Shown in pieces: positions 27,018 through 34,927 of a stretch of 64,000 nt of DNA (the stretch's first letter is position 1; every line of letters begins with the position of its first letter). A program made the translations under genes and the position numbers. Origin of the DNA: Streptomyces sp. NRRL F-525 (GTDB lineage Bacteria; Actinomycetota; Actinomycetes; Streptomycetales; Streptomycetaceae); the NCBI RefSeq assembly GCF_000716605.1, contig NZ_JNXE01000024.1, forward strand, positions 1 through 64,000. The letters run 5' to 3'. A model generated the notes under the pieces. It saw only the letters and a list, made by a program, of their open reading frames with translations, was not told where the DNA came from and did not search any database.

Positions 27018-27686
27018 TCAGACGACAGCGGTCCCCGGGGGCGGACCCCGAGAGGTGATCGCGTGGACGAGAAGGAGCAGCCGCGGCGCCCGCTCGGAAC
27101 GGGGGCGGCGCGGACGGAGTCGCGGACGGTGCGGCGGGGCGGGGAGTGCGAGCAGCAGTCGTAGCGGAGCGGTCAGCCGTCCGGCCACGGCCCGCAGGAC
27201 GCGGAACGTGGCGCGCTCGCCGTGCGCCAGCCACAGGCCGCAGAGCAGGGCGGCGAGGAGGTGGGCGGTGAGCATCCCGGGCGAGGAGGTGCCGGTGGTG
27301 GTCGCCGACATATGGCCCATATCCATGGAGTCTGTTGCGCTCATATGCATGGAGCCCATGTCTGCCGACCCCATGTGCATGGAGCCCATGTCGGCCGACC
27401 CCATGTCCATGGCCGCCGACTCCCCCGCCGTCGCGGGCTGCGCCAGGGAGAACGCCGAGTGGAGGGCGGCCTGGGTGGCGACCACGAGGGTCACGATCAG
27501 CGGGAGGCCGCGTTCACGGCCCGCCAGGGACCAGGCGGCGGCGCCGGTCGCGGCGAGTCCGGCGGCCAGCGCCCAGACGGGTACATGGCGGCCGGACATC
27601 AGGACGTGGGCCAGGGCGGCGAGCAGCACACAGACGGCCGCGAACATCGCGGCCCTCACCGTGCGCGCACACCACCCTGCCGTCAT
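27018..27686 (-). CDS. Met/His/Asp-rich membrane protein, possible copper sensor
   Basis: This 222-residue protein has hydrophobic segments near residues 12-30, 38-55, 60-80 and 135-155. Between the last two lies an extracytoplasmic loop of repeats such as MDMGSADMGSMHMGSADM and HMSATDSMDMGHM. Alternating Met, Asp and His in this pattern is typical of Cu(I)/Cu(II)-binding loops. The C-terminus is Arg/Pro-rich and cytoplasmic. It sits 124 bases upstream of an ECF sigma gene in the same direction, so sensing of periplasmic copper coupled to that sigma factor is plausible but inferred. I do not recognise a named family. Confidence 0.75.
   Translation of the reverse strand: MTAGWCARTVRAAMFAAVCVLLAALAHVLMSGRHVPVWALAAGLAATGAAAWSLAGRERGLPLIVTLVVATQAALHSAFSLAQPATAGESAAMDMGSADMGSMHMGSADMGSMHMSATDSMDMGHMSATTTGTSSPGMLTAHLLAALLCGLWLAHGERATFRVLRAVAGRLTAPLRLLLALPAPPHRPRLRPRRPRSERAPRLLLLVHAITSRGPPPGTAVV
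27346..27405. repeat. Two tandem 30-bp repeats inside the Met-rich gene
   Basis: The 30-bp units 27346-27375 and 27376-27405 differ at a single position. They encode two copies of the ten-residue block GSADMGSMHM, so the metal-binding loop has grown by in-frame duplication. Confidence 0.85.
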
Positions 27687-27779
27687 GGCGCCTCATCCTG
27701 GCATCCGAACCTGGGTCTCAGCCGTGGGTACGGTTATTCCCGGCCCGGTGCTCAGTGGTGGTGGTCGCCTCGGGCCGTC

Positions 27780-28454
27780 CTACTCCTCGATCACGAGGCC
27801 CTTCGCCGCGAGCACCGGCGCGAGGTCGCACATCTCCACGACCGTCTTGCCCGCGCGGTACGCGGCGATGAACCCGGCCTCCGCGTCGACCCGTTCCTGC
27901 GAGAGGGCGGCCGCCTCGGCCGCGTCCTCGCGGCGGACGACGACCACGCCGTCGGCGTCGGCGCGCATGATGTCGCCGGGTCGGACGAGCACACCGCCGA
28001 CGGTGATCGGCTCGCACATCGGGCCGACGGTCTCCTTGACCGTGCCCTTGATGCAGACGCTGCGGGAGAAGACCGGGAAGCCCAGGGCGCGCAGGTCCTC
28101 GGTGTCGCGGACGCCCGTGTCGGTGATCAGACCGGCGAGGCCCTTGGACTGGCAGGCGTTGGCGAGGACGTCGCCGAAGGAGCCCGCCTCCTCGTAGTTT
28201 CCGGCGGACACGACCACGACGTCGCCGGGCTGGGCGTAGGCGATGGCGGTCTGGAGCATGAGGTTGTCGCGCGGGGCGCACTGGACGGTGAAGGCCGGGC
28301 CGCACAGGGACATGGTGCGGTCGACCGGCTTGATGGCCGAGTCCAGCGCCCCGAGACGGCCCTGCGCCTCGTGGATCGTCGCCGAGGAGAACTCGCTCAA
28401 CTGCTTGACGACGGACGGCTCCGGCCGGTCGAACTTGGTGCTGACGCGGATCAT
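27780..28454 (-). CDS. RraA-like HMG/CHA-type aldolase
   Basis: This 224-residue RraA-fold protein has the substrate and metal motifs of the class II pyruvate aldolases: GDVVVVSAGNYEEAGSFGDVLANACQ, GLITDTGVRDTEDL and GDIMRADADGVVVV. The family cleaves 4-hydroxy-4-methyl-2-oxoglutarate or 4-carboxy-4-hydroxy-2-oxoadipate to pyruvate plus a 2-oxo acid, and decarboxylates oxaloacetate. The Arg-Asp and Asp-Asp catalytic elements are present, which argues against a bare RraA RNase E inhibitor. It is the last gene of the cluster, 9 bases after the aminotransferase. Confidence 0.85.
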   Translation of the reverse strand: MIRVSTKFDRPEPSVVKQLSEFSSATIHEAQGRLGALDSAIKPVDRTMSLCGPAFTVQCAPRDNLMLQTAIAYAQPGDVVVVSAGNYEEAGSFGDVLANACQSKGLAGLITDTGVRDTEDLRALGFPVFSRSVCIKGTVKETVGPMCEPITVGGVLVRPGDIMRADADGVVVVRREDAAEAAALSQERVDAEAGFIAAYRAGKTVVEMCDLAPVLAAKGLVIEE

Positions 28455-28463
28455 GATGACCTT

Positions 28464-29681
28464 TCAGACGGAGGGGGCGGCGGAGGTCAGTTCGGCGCAC
28501 GCCGCCGCGATGCGCTCGCAGGCCTCGGTGAGGACGTCCGTCGACGTGGCGAACGAGATACGGAAGTAGCCGGGGGCGCCGTACGCGGCTCCGTGGATCA
28601 CCGCAACCTGCTGGCTGTCGAGGAGGTGACGGGCGAAGTCCTCGTCGTTCTCGATGCGGGTGCCGGCAAGGGTGAACTGCCCTATGGCCGCCTGGCAGTT
28701 GACGAGGAGGTAGAAGCCGCCGTCCGGGATCGTGCAGCTCAGCTGCGGGACGTCGTTGATGAGCTTCACCGTCTCGTCGCGGCGGGCGCGGTAGACGCGC
28801 ACGGTGTCCTGGACGAAGTCCTGCGGTCCGGTGAGCGCGGCGGCAGCGGCGGCCTGGCTCACGGAGGACGGGCACGAAGAGGTCTGGGACTGGAGGGTGT
28901 TGATCGCGGTGACCAGGTCCGTCGGACCGACCCCGTAGCCGATACGCCAGCCCGTCATCGCGTACGTCTTGGAGACACCGTTGGTGAGGAACACCCGGTC
29001 GGCCAGGCGGGGTTCGACGGCCGCGAGGGACCCGGCACTCTCGTCGCCGTACCAGATCTCGTCGTAGATCTCGTCGGTGAGGACGCCGACCTGCGGGTGG
29101 GCGAGCAACACCTCGGCCAGGGCCCGGAGTTCGGCGGTGGTGTAGGCCGATCCGGTCGGGTTTCCCGGGGTGTTGAGGACGACCCAGCGGGTGTGCTCGG
29201 TGATGGCCGCCGTGAGGCGCTCCGGGGTCAGCTTGAAGCCGTCCGCCTCGGGGCAGTCGACGATGACCGGGGTGCCGTCGTTGGCGCGGACCATGTCCGG
29301 GTACGACACCCAGTACGGGGCGGGGACGATGACCTCGTCGCCCTCGTCCAAAGTCGCCATCAGGGCGAGGAAGATGACCTGCTTGGCGCCACCGCCGACC
29401 GTGATGTTCGCGTCGGTGACGTCGAGTCCGTGGCGCTCGCGGAGCTTGCCGGTGATCGCTGCGCGCAGGGCCGAAGTGCCGTTCACCGGCGTGTACTTGG
29501 TCTCGCCCGCCTCGATCGCCCTGATCGCGGCGGCCTTGACGTGGTCCGGGGTGTCGAAGTCGGGCTCGCCCACGGTGAGGTCGAGGACGGTGAGCCCCTG
29601 GCTCTTCAGCTCGCGGACGCGCTGGGCCGCCGCCGTGCTCGGCGAGGGCTTGATACGGCCGAGCCGTGCTGCCGTCTTCAC
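28464..29681 (-). CDS. Aspartate-aminotransferase-family PLP enzyme
   Basis: This 405-residue fold-type I aminotransferase has VGEPDFDTPDHVKAAA, TKYTPVNGTSALRAAI, the NPTG motif in LNTPGNPTGSAY, YDEIWYGDE, and the PLP lysine in TNGVSKTYAMTGWRIGYG. The C-terminal FRISFATS carries the carboxylate-binding arginine. It is close to class Ib aspartate/prephenate-type aminotransferases. The GTG start at 29681 has GGGAGG ten bases upstream. It lies 5 bases after the SDR gene and 9 bases before the aldolase gene, so it is part of the same operon. Confidence 0.9.
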   Translation of the reverse strand: MKTAARLGRIKPSPSTAAAQRVRELKSQGLTVLDLTVGEPDFDTPDHVKAAAIRAIEAGETKYTPVNGTSALRAAITGKLRERHGLDVTDANITVGGGAKQVIFLALMATLDEGDEVIVPAPYWVSYPDMVRANDGTPVIVDCPEADGFKLTPERLTAAITEHTRWVVLNTPGNPTGSAYTTAELRALAEVLLAHPQVGVLTDEIYDEIWYGDESAGSLAAVEPRLADRVFLTNGVSKTYAMTGWRIGYGVGPTDLVTAINTLQSQTSSCPSSVSQAAAAAALTGPQDFVQDTVRVYRARRDETVKLINDVPQLSCTIPDGGFYLLVNCQAAIGQFTLAGTRIENDEDFARHLLDSQQVAVIHGAAYGAPGYFRISFATSTDVLTEACERIAAACAELTSAAPSV

Positions 29682-29686
29682 GGTGA

Positions 29687-30430
29687 TCAGCCCTCCCTGC
29701 GCTCGAAGTTGAGGCCGCCGGGCACCTGGAAGGTCGGCAGGATCTCGATGTGGCCGATGTTGACGTGCCGGGGCGAGTCGACGGCGAACTCGATGGCGTC
29801 GGCGATGTCCTCGGGCTTCAGGGACTCGTAGCCGTCGTAGAACTCGCGCTGGGCGGCCTCCATGTCGCCGAGCAGGCGGCCGAAGATCTCGGTCTCGACG
29901 CGGCCGGGGCAGATCTCGCTGACGCGGACGCGGCGGCCGTAGCCGTCGACGCGGAGCTGGCGGGAGAGGGTGTGCACGGCGGCCTTGGTGGCGTGGTAGA
30001 TCGTGTTGCCGCCGAAGTTGTAGACACCGGCGATGGAGCTGATGTTGACGATGTGGCCGCGGTCGCGCTCCACCATGCCGGGCATGAGCAGGCGGACCAG
30101 GTGCAGGACCGCCTGGATGTTGACGGCGATCTGCTCGTCGATCGCGAACTCGTCGGCGGTGAGGATGTTGCCGGTGCGGGAGACGCCCGCGTTGTTGACG
30201 AGGACGTCGATCTCCAGGCCGTCGAGGACGGCGGTGAGCGCCTCGGTGTCCGTGATGTCGACGGCGTGCGGGATGCAACCGGTCTCGTCGGCAAGGGTGT
30301 TGAGCCGGTCGGCGTTGCGGGCCACGGCGTGGACCTCGAGGCCGCGCTTGGCGAGCCGTTCGACGACCACGGCTCCGATGCCGGTCGACGCTCCGGTGAC
30401 GAGGGCCGTCCTGTAGTCGGAGATGGGCAT
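29687..30430 (-). CDS. SDR-family NAD(P)-dependent oxidoreductase
   Basis: This 247-residue classical short-chain dehydrogenase has the cofactor motif TGASTGIG, VNNAG, the catalytic Ser in NISSIAG, Y-x3-K in YHATKAAVH, and VSEICPGRVETEIF. It resembles serine/3-hydroxy acid dehydrogenases of the YdfG type, which oxidise beta-hydroxy acids. AAGGAG precedes the ATG. It sits in the Pxp/aminotransferase/aldolase operon, where it may oxidise or epimerise a hydroxyl of the substrate. Confidence 0.9.
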   Translation of the reverse strand: MPISDYRTALVTGASTGIGAVVVERLAKRGLEVHAVARNADRLNTLADETGCIPHAVDITDTEALTAVLDGLEIDVLVNNAGVSRTGNILTADEFAIDEQIAVNIQAVLHLVRLLMPGMVERDRGHIVNISSIAGVYNFGGNTIYHATKAAVHTLSRQLRVDGYGRRVRVSEICPGRVETEIFGRLLGDMEAAQREFYDGYESLKPEDIADAIEFAVDSPRHVNIGHIEILPTFQVPGGLNFERREG

Positions 30431-30541
30431 GCTGAGGGCTCCTTGCTGTGCGGGGTGGGGGGCTTGTGCGGGTGGCGCGTGTGCGCGGGGGGGGGGCTTG
30501 TGCGGGCGTGCGGGTGCGGGTGCTTTTTGTGGGGCGGGGCG

Positions 30542-31852
30542 TCAGGCGTCGCGCAGGGGCAGGTGCGCCCGGTCCGTCACTCGGGAGACCGCGATGAGCG
30601 TGCCGAGTGCGGTGATGACGGCGTAGAAGGCCGGCATGTTGACGTTGCCCGTGCGGTCGATGAGGTAGGTCATCAGCAGGGGGGCCGTGCCGCCGAAGAG
30701 AGCGGAGGAGACGTTGTAGCCCAGGCCGTAGGCGGAGTAACGCACACGGGTCGGGAAGAGTTCGACGAGAAGGATGTGGATGACGCCTGTGTGGCCGGCG
30801 AACACCACCGCCATGACGCAGGCGCCGATGACCGCGAGGGCCACGTTGCCGGTGCCGATCAGCAGGTAACAGGGGATGCCGACGATCGCCATCGCGACGG
30901 CGGAGCCGGCGAGCACCTTCTTGCGGCCGATGCGGTCGGAGAGGCGGCCCATGTAGGGGATGGCGATACAGATCGCGACCAGGCTGGAGGCGGTGACGAG
31001 GAGGCCCTGGACCTTGCCGAAGTGCAGCTCGGTGCTCATGAAGGTGGGCATGTAGCTGAACAGGACGTAGTAGCCGGAGCCGTTCATCAGGGGGATGAAC
31101 AGGGCCAGCAGCATCGCGCGCCGGTGCTCGGCGGAGGCGAACGCCTCCTTGAGCGGGTTCTTGGAGAGGCCGTCCTCTTCTTTCAGGCGCGTGAAGTTGG
31201 GGGTGTCGCTGATGCGCTTGCGGATATAGATACCGGCGATGCCGAGCGGTACGGCGAGCAGGAACGGGATGCGCCAGCCCCAGGACTCCATGCGGGCTGA
31301 GCCGAGGCCGCTGGTCATCGCGGCGGCGACCAGGGTGCCGGTGAGCAGCGCGAGGAACGAGGCGATCTGCGCGTAGCTGGTGTACAGGCCGCGCTTGCCC
31401 TCGGGGGCGTGCTCGGCGAGGAAGCTCATCGCGCCGGAGGCCTCGCCGCCGACGGAGAAGCCCTGGGCGACGCGGAGCAGGATCAGCAGGGCGGGTGCAG
31501 CGATGCCGATGCTGGCGTAGCTGGGGAGTACGCCGATGGCCGCGGTGGCGGCGCTGATCAGCAGGATGACGAAGACCAGCATGCGCTGGCGGCCGATGCG
31601 GTCGCCGAGGTGGCCGCAGATGACGGCGCCGAGGGGGCGGAAGAAGAAGGAGACGGCGTAGCCGAGGAAGACGAGCTGGACGGCGTTGTCGGAGCCGGGG
31701 AAGAAGACGGCGGCGAGGGATCCGGCCATGAAGCCGAAGATGCCGTTGTCGTAGAGCTCGGCGAAGATCCCTACGCAGCCCGCGAGGGTTACCTTGCGGG
31801 CGGTTCTGGGGTCGACCGTGTTGGGGACTGGCTGAGCGGCCACGGTACTCAT
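30542..31852 (-). CDS. MHS-family metabolite:H+ symporter (MFS)
   Basis: This 436-residue, 12-helix MFS protein carries the MHS hallmarks: an N-terminal FAELYDNGIFGFMAGSLAAVFFPG, GHLGDRIGRQRML, RVAQGFSVGGEASGAMSFLAEHAPEGKRG and GRLSDRIGRKKVL. Relatives import citrate, ketoglutarate, proline/betaine and other carboxylates, so it likely imports the substrate of this catabolic cluster. AGGAGA precedes the ATG. A 213-base gap separates it from pxpC. The SDR start lies 111 bases downstream, behind a gap that holds a run of ten G. Confidence 0.92.
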   Translation of the reverse strand: MSTVAAQPVPNTVDPRTARKVTLAGCVGIFAELYDNGIFGFMAGSLAAVFFPGSDNAVQLVFLGYAVSFFFRPLGAVICGHLGDRIGRQRMLVFVILLISAATAAIGVLPSYASIGIAAPALLILLRVAQGFSVGGEASGAMSFLAEHAPEGKRGLYTSYAQIASFLALLTGTLVAAAMTSGLGSARMESWGWRIPFLLAVPLGIAGIYIRKRISDTPNFTRLKEEDGLSKNPLKEAFASAEHRRAMLLALFIPLMNGSGYYVLFSYMPTFMSTELHFGKVQGLLVTASSLVAICIAIPYMGRLSDRIGRKKVLAGSAVAMAIVGIPCYLLIGTGNVALAVIGACVMAVVFAGHTGVIHILLVELFPTRVRYSAYGLGYNVSSALFGGTAPLLMTYLIDRTGNVNMPAFYAVITALGTLIAVSRVTDRAHLPLRDA

Positions 31853-32000
31853 GGCGTCTCCTGTCTGGGCAGGGGCGTGGGATGAGGGGTGTTGCGGCTC
31901 CGTGCGGGGTGCTTCCAGCGGGGTGGCGGGGAGCGGGTTTGCGGGTGCGGGTGGGTTTTGTGCGGGAGGCGGAGCGGTTGTGGGTTCGTGCGGGCCGGTG

Positions 32001-32031
32001 GGGGCTTGTCGCGCAGTTCCCCGCGCCCCTT
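32001..32031. repeat. Second copy of the Streptomyces dispersed repeat
   Basis: On the minus strand this reads AGGGGCGCGGGGAACTGCGC followed by GACAAGCC. It matches the copy at 16240-16267 over about 22 bases. It lies between pxpC and the MHS transporter gene, within a G-rich stretch (31853-32065) that contains no gene. Confidence 0.6.
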
Positions 32032-32065
32032 CGTGAGCGGGCCTGTGTGAAGAGGTGCGGGACCC

Positions 32066-33052
32066 TCAGACGACCGCAGGCGCGCGGATGCGCAGCGCCT
32101 CGAAGGCCGTATGGACCCTGGTTCTCAGGGCGTCTATCGCTTGGCGTTGTGCGCGGTGGGCCGTGACCGCCTGGTCGAGGGTGCGGTGGCGGAAGTTGAT
32201 GGTTTGGCCGGGGCGGACCTGGCCGAGGGCCGAGAGGCCGGTGGCGGTGACTACGGCCAGGACGGGGTAGCCGGCTGTGACGCCGCGGCCGCGGTGGAGG
32301 ACCAGGAGTTCGTCGCCCGCGGGGACTTCCACCGCGCCGATGGGGACACCGCGGGAGAGGACCTCGCCCTGGGTGACGCGTCGGGGTACCGCGCCCTGGA
32401 GGCGCAGGCCGATGTGGTTGCTTCGCGGGGTGACCGTGAAGGGGGCGTCGAACAGGCGCCGGCCCGTGTCGCCGAACTCGGCCCGGTCGGGGCCGTCGGT
32501 GACGTCGATGGTCCAGGTGGTGGGGAATGTGAGGACTGGTGCCTTCAGGCGGAACAGGGGGATCCGGGAGAAGGGGTGGTCGATGGGCGGGCAGGTCGTG
32601 CGCAGGACCAGTTCGTCGCCGGCGCTCAGTGTGGGGCCGAAGCCCAGGATCGTGTCGGGGGCGCAGCTGCCCTGGAGGTAATCGGCCTCGAACGAGCCGA
32701 GTACGGCCAGGTAGACGCGCAGGCCCCGGTGGATGCCGGTGATCCTGATGGTTTCGCCGGCCCGTACCGGGACCGGTTCCCACTGCGGGCGTATGACCCC
32801 GTCCACGGTGACCTCGGCGGGGGCACCCGTCACCGCGATGAGGATGTCGCCTGACGACACGCACGCGAAGTCGAGCGCTGTGATCTCCAGCAGCGGGGCC
32901 CGGTCGTCGTTGCCGCACAGGACGTTGGCGACGCGCGCGGAGTGCTGGTCGGCGGCTCCGTTGGCGGGCAGGCCGTAGCGGGAGCGGCCGACGCGGCCGA
33001 GGTCCTGGACGGTGACGATGCCGGCGGTGCGGATGGTGAGGGTGTCAGCCAT
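32066..33052 (-). CDS. pxpC: 5-oxoprolinase subunit PxpC (KipA-like)
   Basis: This 328-residue protein belongs to the biotin-dependent-carboxyltransferase-like family. It starts LTIRTAGIVTVQDLGRVGRSRYGLPANGAADQHSARVAN and contains GLRVYLAVLGSFEADYLQGSCAPDTILGFG and GLRLQGAVPRR. With PxpA and PxpB it forms the ATP-dependent bacterial 5-oxoprolinase that opens 5-oxoproline to glutamate. Its ATG lies inside the 3' end of pxpB (8-base overlap), so the two subunits are translated together. Confidence 0.93.
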   Translation of the reverse strand: MADTLTIRTAGIVTVQDLGRVGRSRYGLPANGAADQHSARVANVLCGNDDRAPLLEITALDFACVSSGDILIAVTGAPAEVTVDGVIRPQWEPVPVRAGETIRITGIHRGLRVYLAVLGSFEADYLQGSCAPDTILGFGPTLSAGDELVLRTTCPPIDHPFSRIPLFRLKAPVLTFPTTWTIDVTDGPDRAEFGDTGRRLFDAPFTVTPRSNHIGLRLQGAVPRRVTQGEVLSRGVPIGAVEVPAGDELLVLHRGRGVTAGYPVLAVVTATGLSALGQVRPGQTINFRHRTLDQAVTAHRAQRQAIDALRTRVHTAFEALRIRAPAVV

Positions 33053-33848
33053 GGCTGCCTCCCCGGCCGACCGGCTCCATCGGGTCCGTACAGTCCGCGA
33101 GGCTCAAGTCGGCGTATTCGTCCCACTGTTGGGGCTCGATGGGACGGAAGCGGAAGGTGTCGCCGGGGCGGTACGCCGTGATCGGGTCGCTGTGCAGGTC
33201 GAGGACGCGTACCGGGGTGCGGCCGAGCAGTGGCCAGCCGCCGGGGGACGGCATCGGGCAGATGACCGCCTGGCGGCCGGCGACCGCGACCGAGCCGGGG
33301 TCGACCTTGGTGCGGGGTGAGGCGAGGCGCGGGACCGGCTTGGGGAAGGGCGGGCCGTCCGTCATCGGGGCTCCGGCGGGGGCGCCGAGGCAGCGCACCG
33401 TCAGGTCGGAGCCGGAGTGCAGGGCGATGATCTCGCCCTCGGTCAGGCCGAGTTGGGCGGCGACCTCGGGGAGGTCGGGGCCGTACTCGCCGCCGTAGAC
33501 GACGGGGACGACGAAGCGGCGCGGGGGTGTGGTCGGCGCGGGGTGCGGGCCGAGGCGGGCCGCCTCGTGGGCCAGGACGCGGCGGACCGTGTCGTGGTCG
33601 GTGGCGGCGCAGTCGAACTCGACGAGCAGGGCGTCGTACGTGGGCACCACGTCGTGGACGCCGGTGAGTTGGACCGCGTTCAGGGCGTCGGCGAGGGCGT
33701 GGACCAGCTGCCAGGCGGGTTCGGCGGCGAGGCCCACGGCCTTGGCGACCAGGGCGGAGTCGCCGCAGTCGGCGATGGTCACGTTGGCGCAACCGCCGTT
33801 CGCCGTTGGGCCGTTCACGACCGGGCCGTCCGCAAGAAGGCTGTTCAT
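33045..33848 (-). CDS. pxpB: 5-oxoprolinase subunit PxpB (KipI-like)
   Basis: This 267-residue protein has the KipI/allophanate-hydrolase-subunit-1 domain: IADCGDSALVAKAV, LTGVHDVVPTYDALLVEFD, RRFVVPVVYGGEYGPDLPEVA, and the C-terminal SVAVAGRQAVICPMPSPGGWPLLGRTPVRVLD. About 20 N-terminal residues (NSLLADGPVVNGPTANGG) are extra and low in complexity. I chose ATG 33848 because AAGGGG sits eight bases before it. A GTG at 33857 overlapping the pxpA stop is also possible. Confidence 0.92.
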   Translation of the reverse strand: MNSLLADGPVVNGPTANGGCANVTIADCGDSALVAKAVGLAAEPAWQLVHALADALNAVQLTGVHDVVPTYDALLVEFDCAATDHDTVRRVLAHEAARLGPHPAPTTPPRRFVVPVVYGGEYGPDLPEVAAQLGLTEGEIIALHSGSDLTVRCLGAPAGAPMTDGPPFPKPVPRLASPRTKVDPGSVAVAGRQAVICPMPSPGGWPLLGRTPVRVLDLHSDPITAYRPGDTFRFRPIEPQQWDEYADLSLADCTDPMEPVGRGGSHG

Positions 33849-33853
33849 GTCGG

Positions 33854-34633
33854 TCACCCCTTGCCGCTCAGGACTTTGTCGAGGGAGGTGATCTCGACGC
33901 CGTCGGTGAGGAGTTGCTCGCGGATGCGGCCGGCCAGGGCGATCGCGCCGGGGCTGTCGCCGTGCAACAGGACGGTGTCGCAGGCGACTTGGATGTCCGT
34001 GCCGTCGACGCTGCGGATGACGCCCTCGGTGACCATGCGCAGGGTGCGCCGGGCGACCTCGTCCGGGTCGTGGATCACCGCGCCGGGTTCGGAGCGCGGG
34101 ACGAGGGTTCCGTCGGCTCGGTACGCGCGGTCGGCGATGCCGACGATGCCGACGCGCAGGCCGCGGGCGCGGGCCGCGTCGGCCAGCTCGCCGTCCTGCG
34201 CGAGGACGATCAGCGACTCGTCGAGCGCGGCTACGGCGTCCACCACGGCGCGGGCGTAGTCGGCGCGGACGGCGACCAGGTTGCCGAGGCGGCCGTGCGG
34301 GGCGACGTGGTGGACGCGGGTGCCGTGGGCGACGGCGAAGGCCTGGAGGGCGCCGATCTGGTAGAGCACGTCCGTGCGGACCTCCTCCGGCGTGAGGTCC
34401 ATCGCGCGGCGGCCGAAGCCGACCAGGTCGGGGAAGCTCGGGTGGGCGCCCACGGCGACCTGCTTCTCCACGCACGTCCGCACGGTGGCGTCCATGATGC
34501 GGGGGTCACCGGCGTGGAATCCGCAGGCCACATTGGCGGACGTCAGCAACTCCAGAAGTGCGGCGTCGTCGCCCATTGTGTACGCGCCGAATCCCTCGCC
34601 CAGATCGGCGACGAGATCAACCATGGGAGTCAT
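33854..34633 (-). CDS. pxpA: 5-oxoprolinase subunit PxpA (LamB/YcsF)
   Basis: This 259-residue LamB/YcsF protein has VDLVADLGEGFGAYTMGDDAALLELLTSANVACGFHAGDP, VAVGAHPSFPDLVGFGRR and VLLHGDSPGA. The usual family motif DLNEGFG reads DLGEGFG here, and the conserved metal/substrate residues D, H and H-x-G-D are kept. It is the first gene of the catabolic operon, divergent from a LysR gene that probably controls it. Substrate variation such as 4-hydroxy-5-oxoproline cannot be excluded. Confidence 0.93.
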   Translation of the reverse strand: MTPMVDLVADLGEGFGAYTMGDDAALLELLTSANVACGFHAGDPRIMDATVRTCVEKQVAVGAHPSFPDLVGFGRRAMDLTPEEVRTDVLYQIGALQAFAVAHGTRVHHVAPHGRLGNLVAVRADYARAVVDAVAALDESLIVLAQDGELADAARARGLRVGIVGIADRAYRADGTLVPRSEPGAVIHDPDEVARRTLRMVTEGVIRSVDGTDIQVACDTVLLHGDSPGAIALAGRIREQLLTDGVEITSLDKVLSGKG

Positions 34634-34927
34634 GACGTCCTCCGGGAGGGAATGGCGGAAAGGGGGAATTCCGGGGCGGGGAATTCTGGATGACAGATGC
34701 CAGCACGTCTTCGTGACACCGGGAACGGAGAATGTTCCGGGGCGGGTGTTCCTGTCTGGATGTTCCGCTCAACTTATTCCGCCGGTCGCGTGATCGCCAA
34801 TATGCGTTCGGTCTGGCGTTATCGCGAACGGTTATGACTCCCCTCACACCCTCCACTCACCGGGGCTGTGCTTCGGGGTGAACGCTCCCTACGATGAGGC
34901 TTCGCTCCATCTGGAAGGCCCCGCGCA
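34634..34927. promoter_or_regulatory. Divergent pxpA/LysR control region
   Basis: This 294-base gap has no gene. It contains CGTTCG (34805-34810) and CGAACG (34825-34830), an inverted pair spaced like a LysR activation site, next to GTTATCGCGAACGGTTAT with repeated GTTAT. The region 34774-34834 is less GC-rich than its surroundings and is the likely promoter pair. Exact -10 boxes are not clear. Confidence 0.45.

Noticed and set aside
27346..27405. Possible CRISPR-like or satellite repeat
   Set aside because: There are only two 30-bp units, in frame and directly adjacent, encoding Met-rich residues. No spacers are present.
28464..32918. A single 1484-residue minus-strand protein
   Set aside because: The frame runs through MHS, SDR and pxpC genes in the wrong frame. 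Only its last 405 codons, from GTG 29681, are the aminotransferase.
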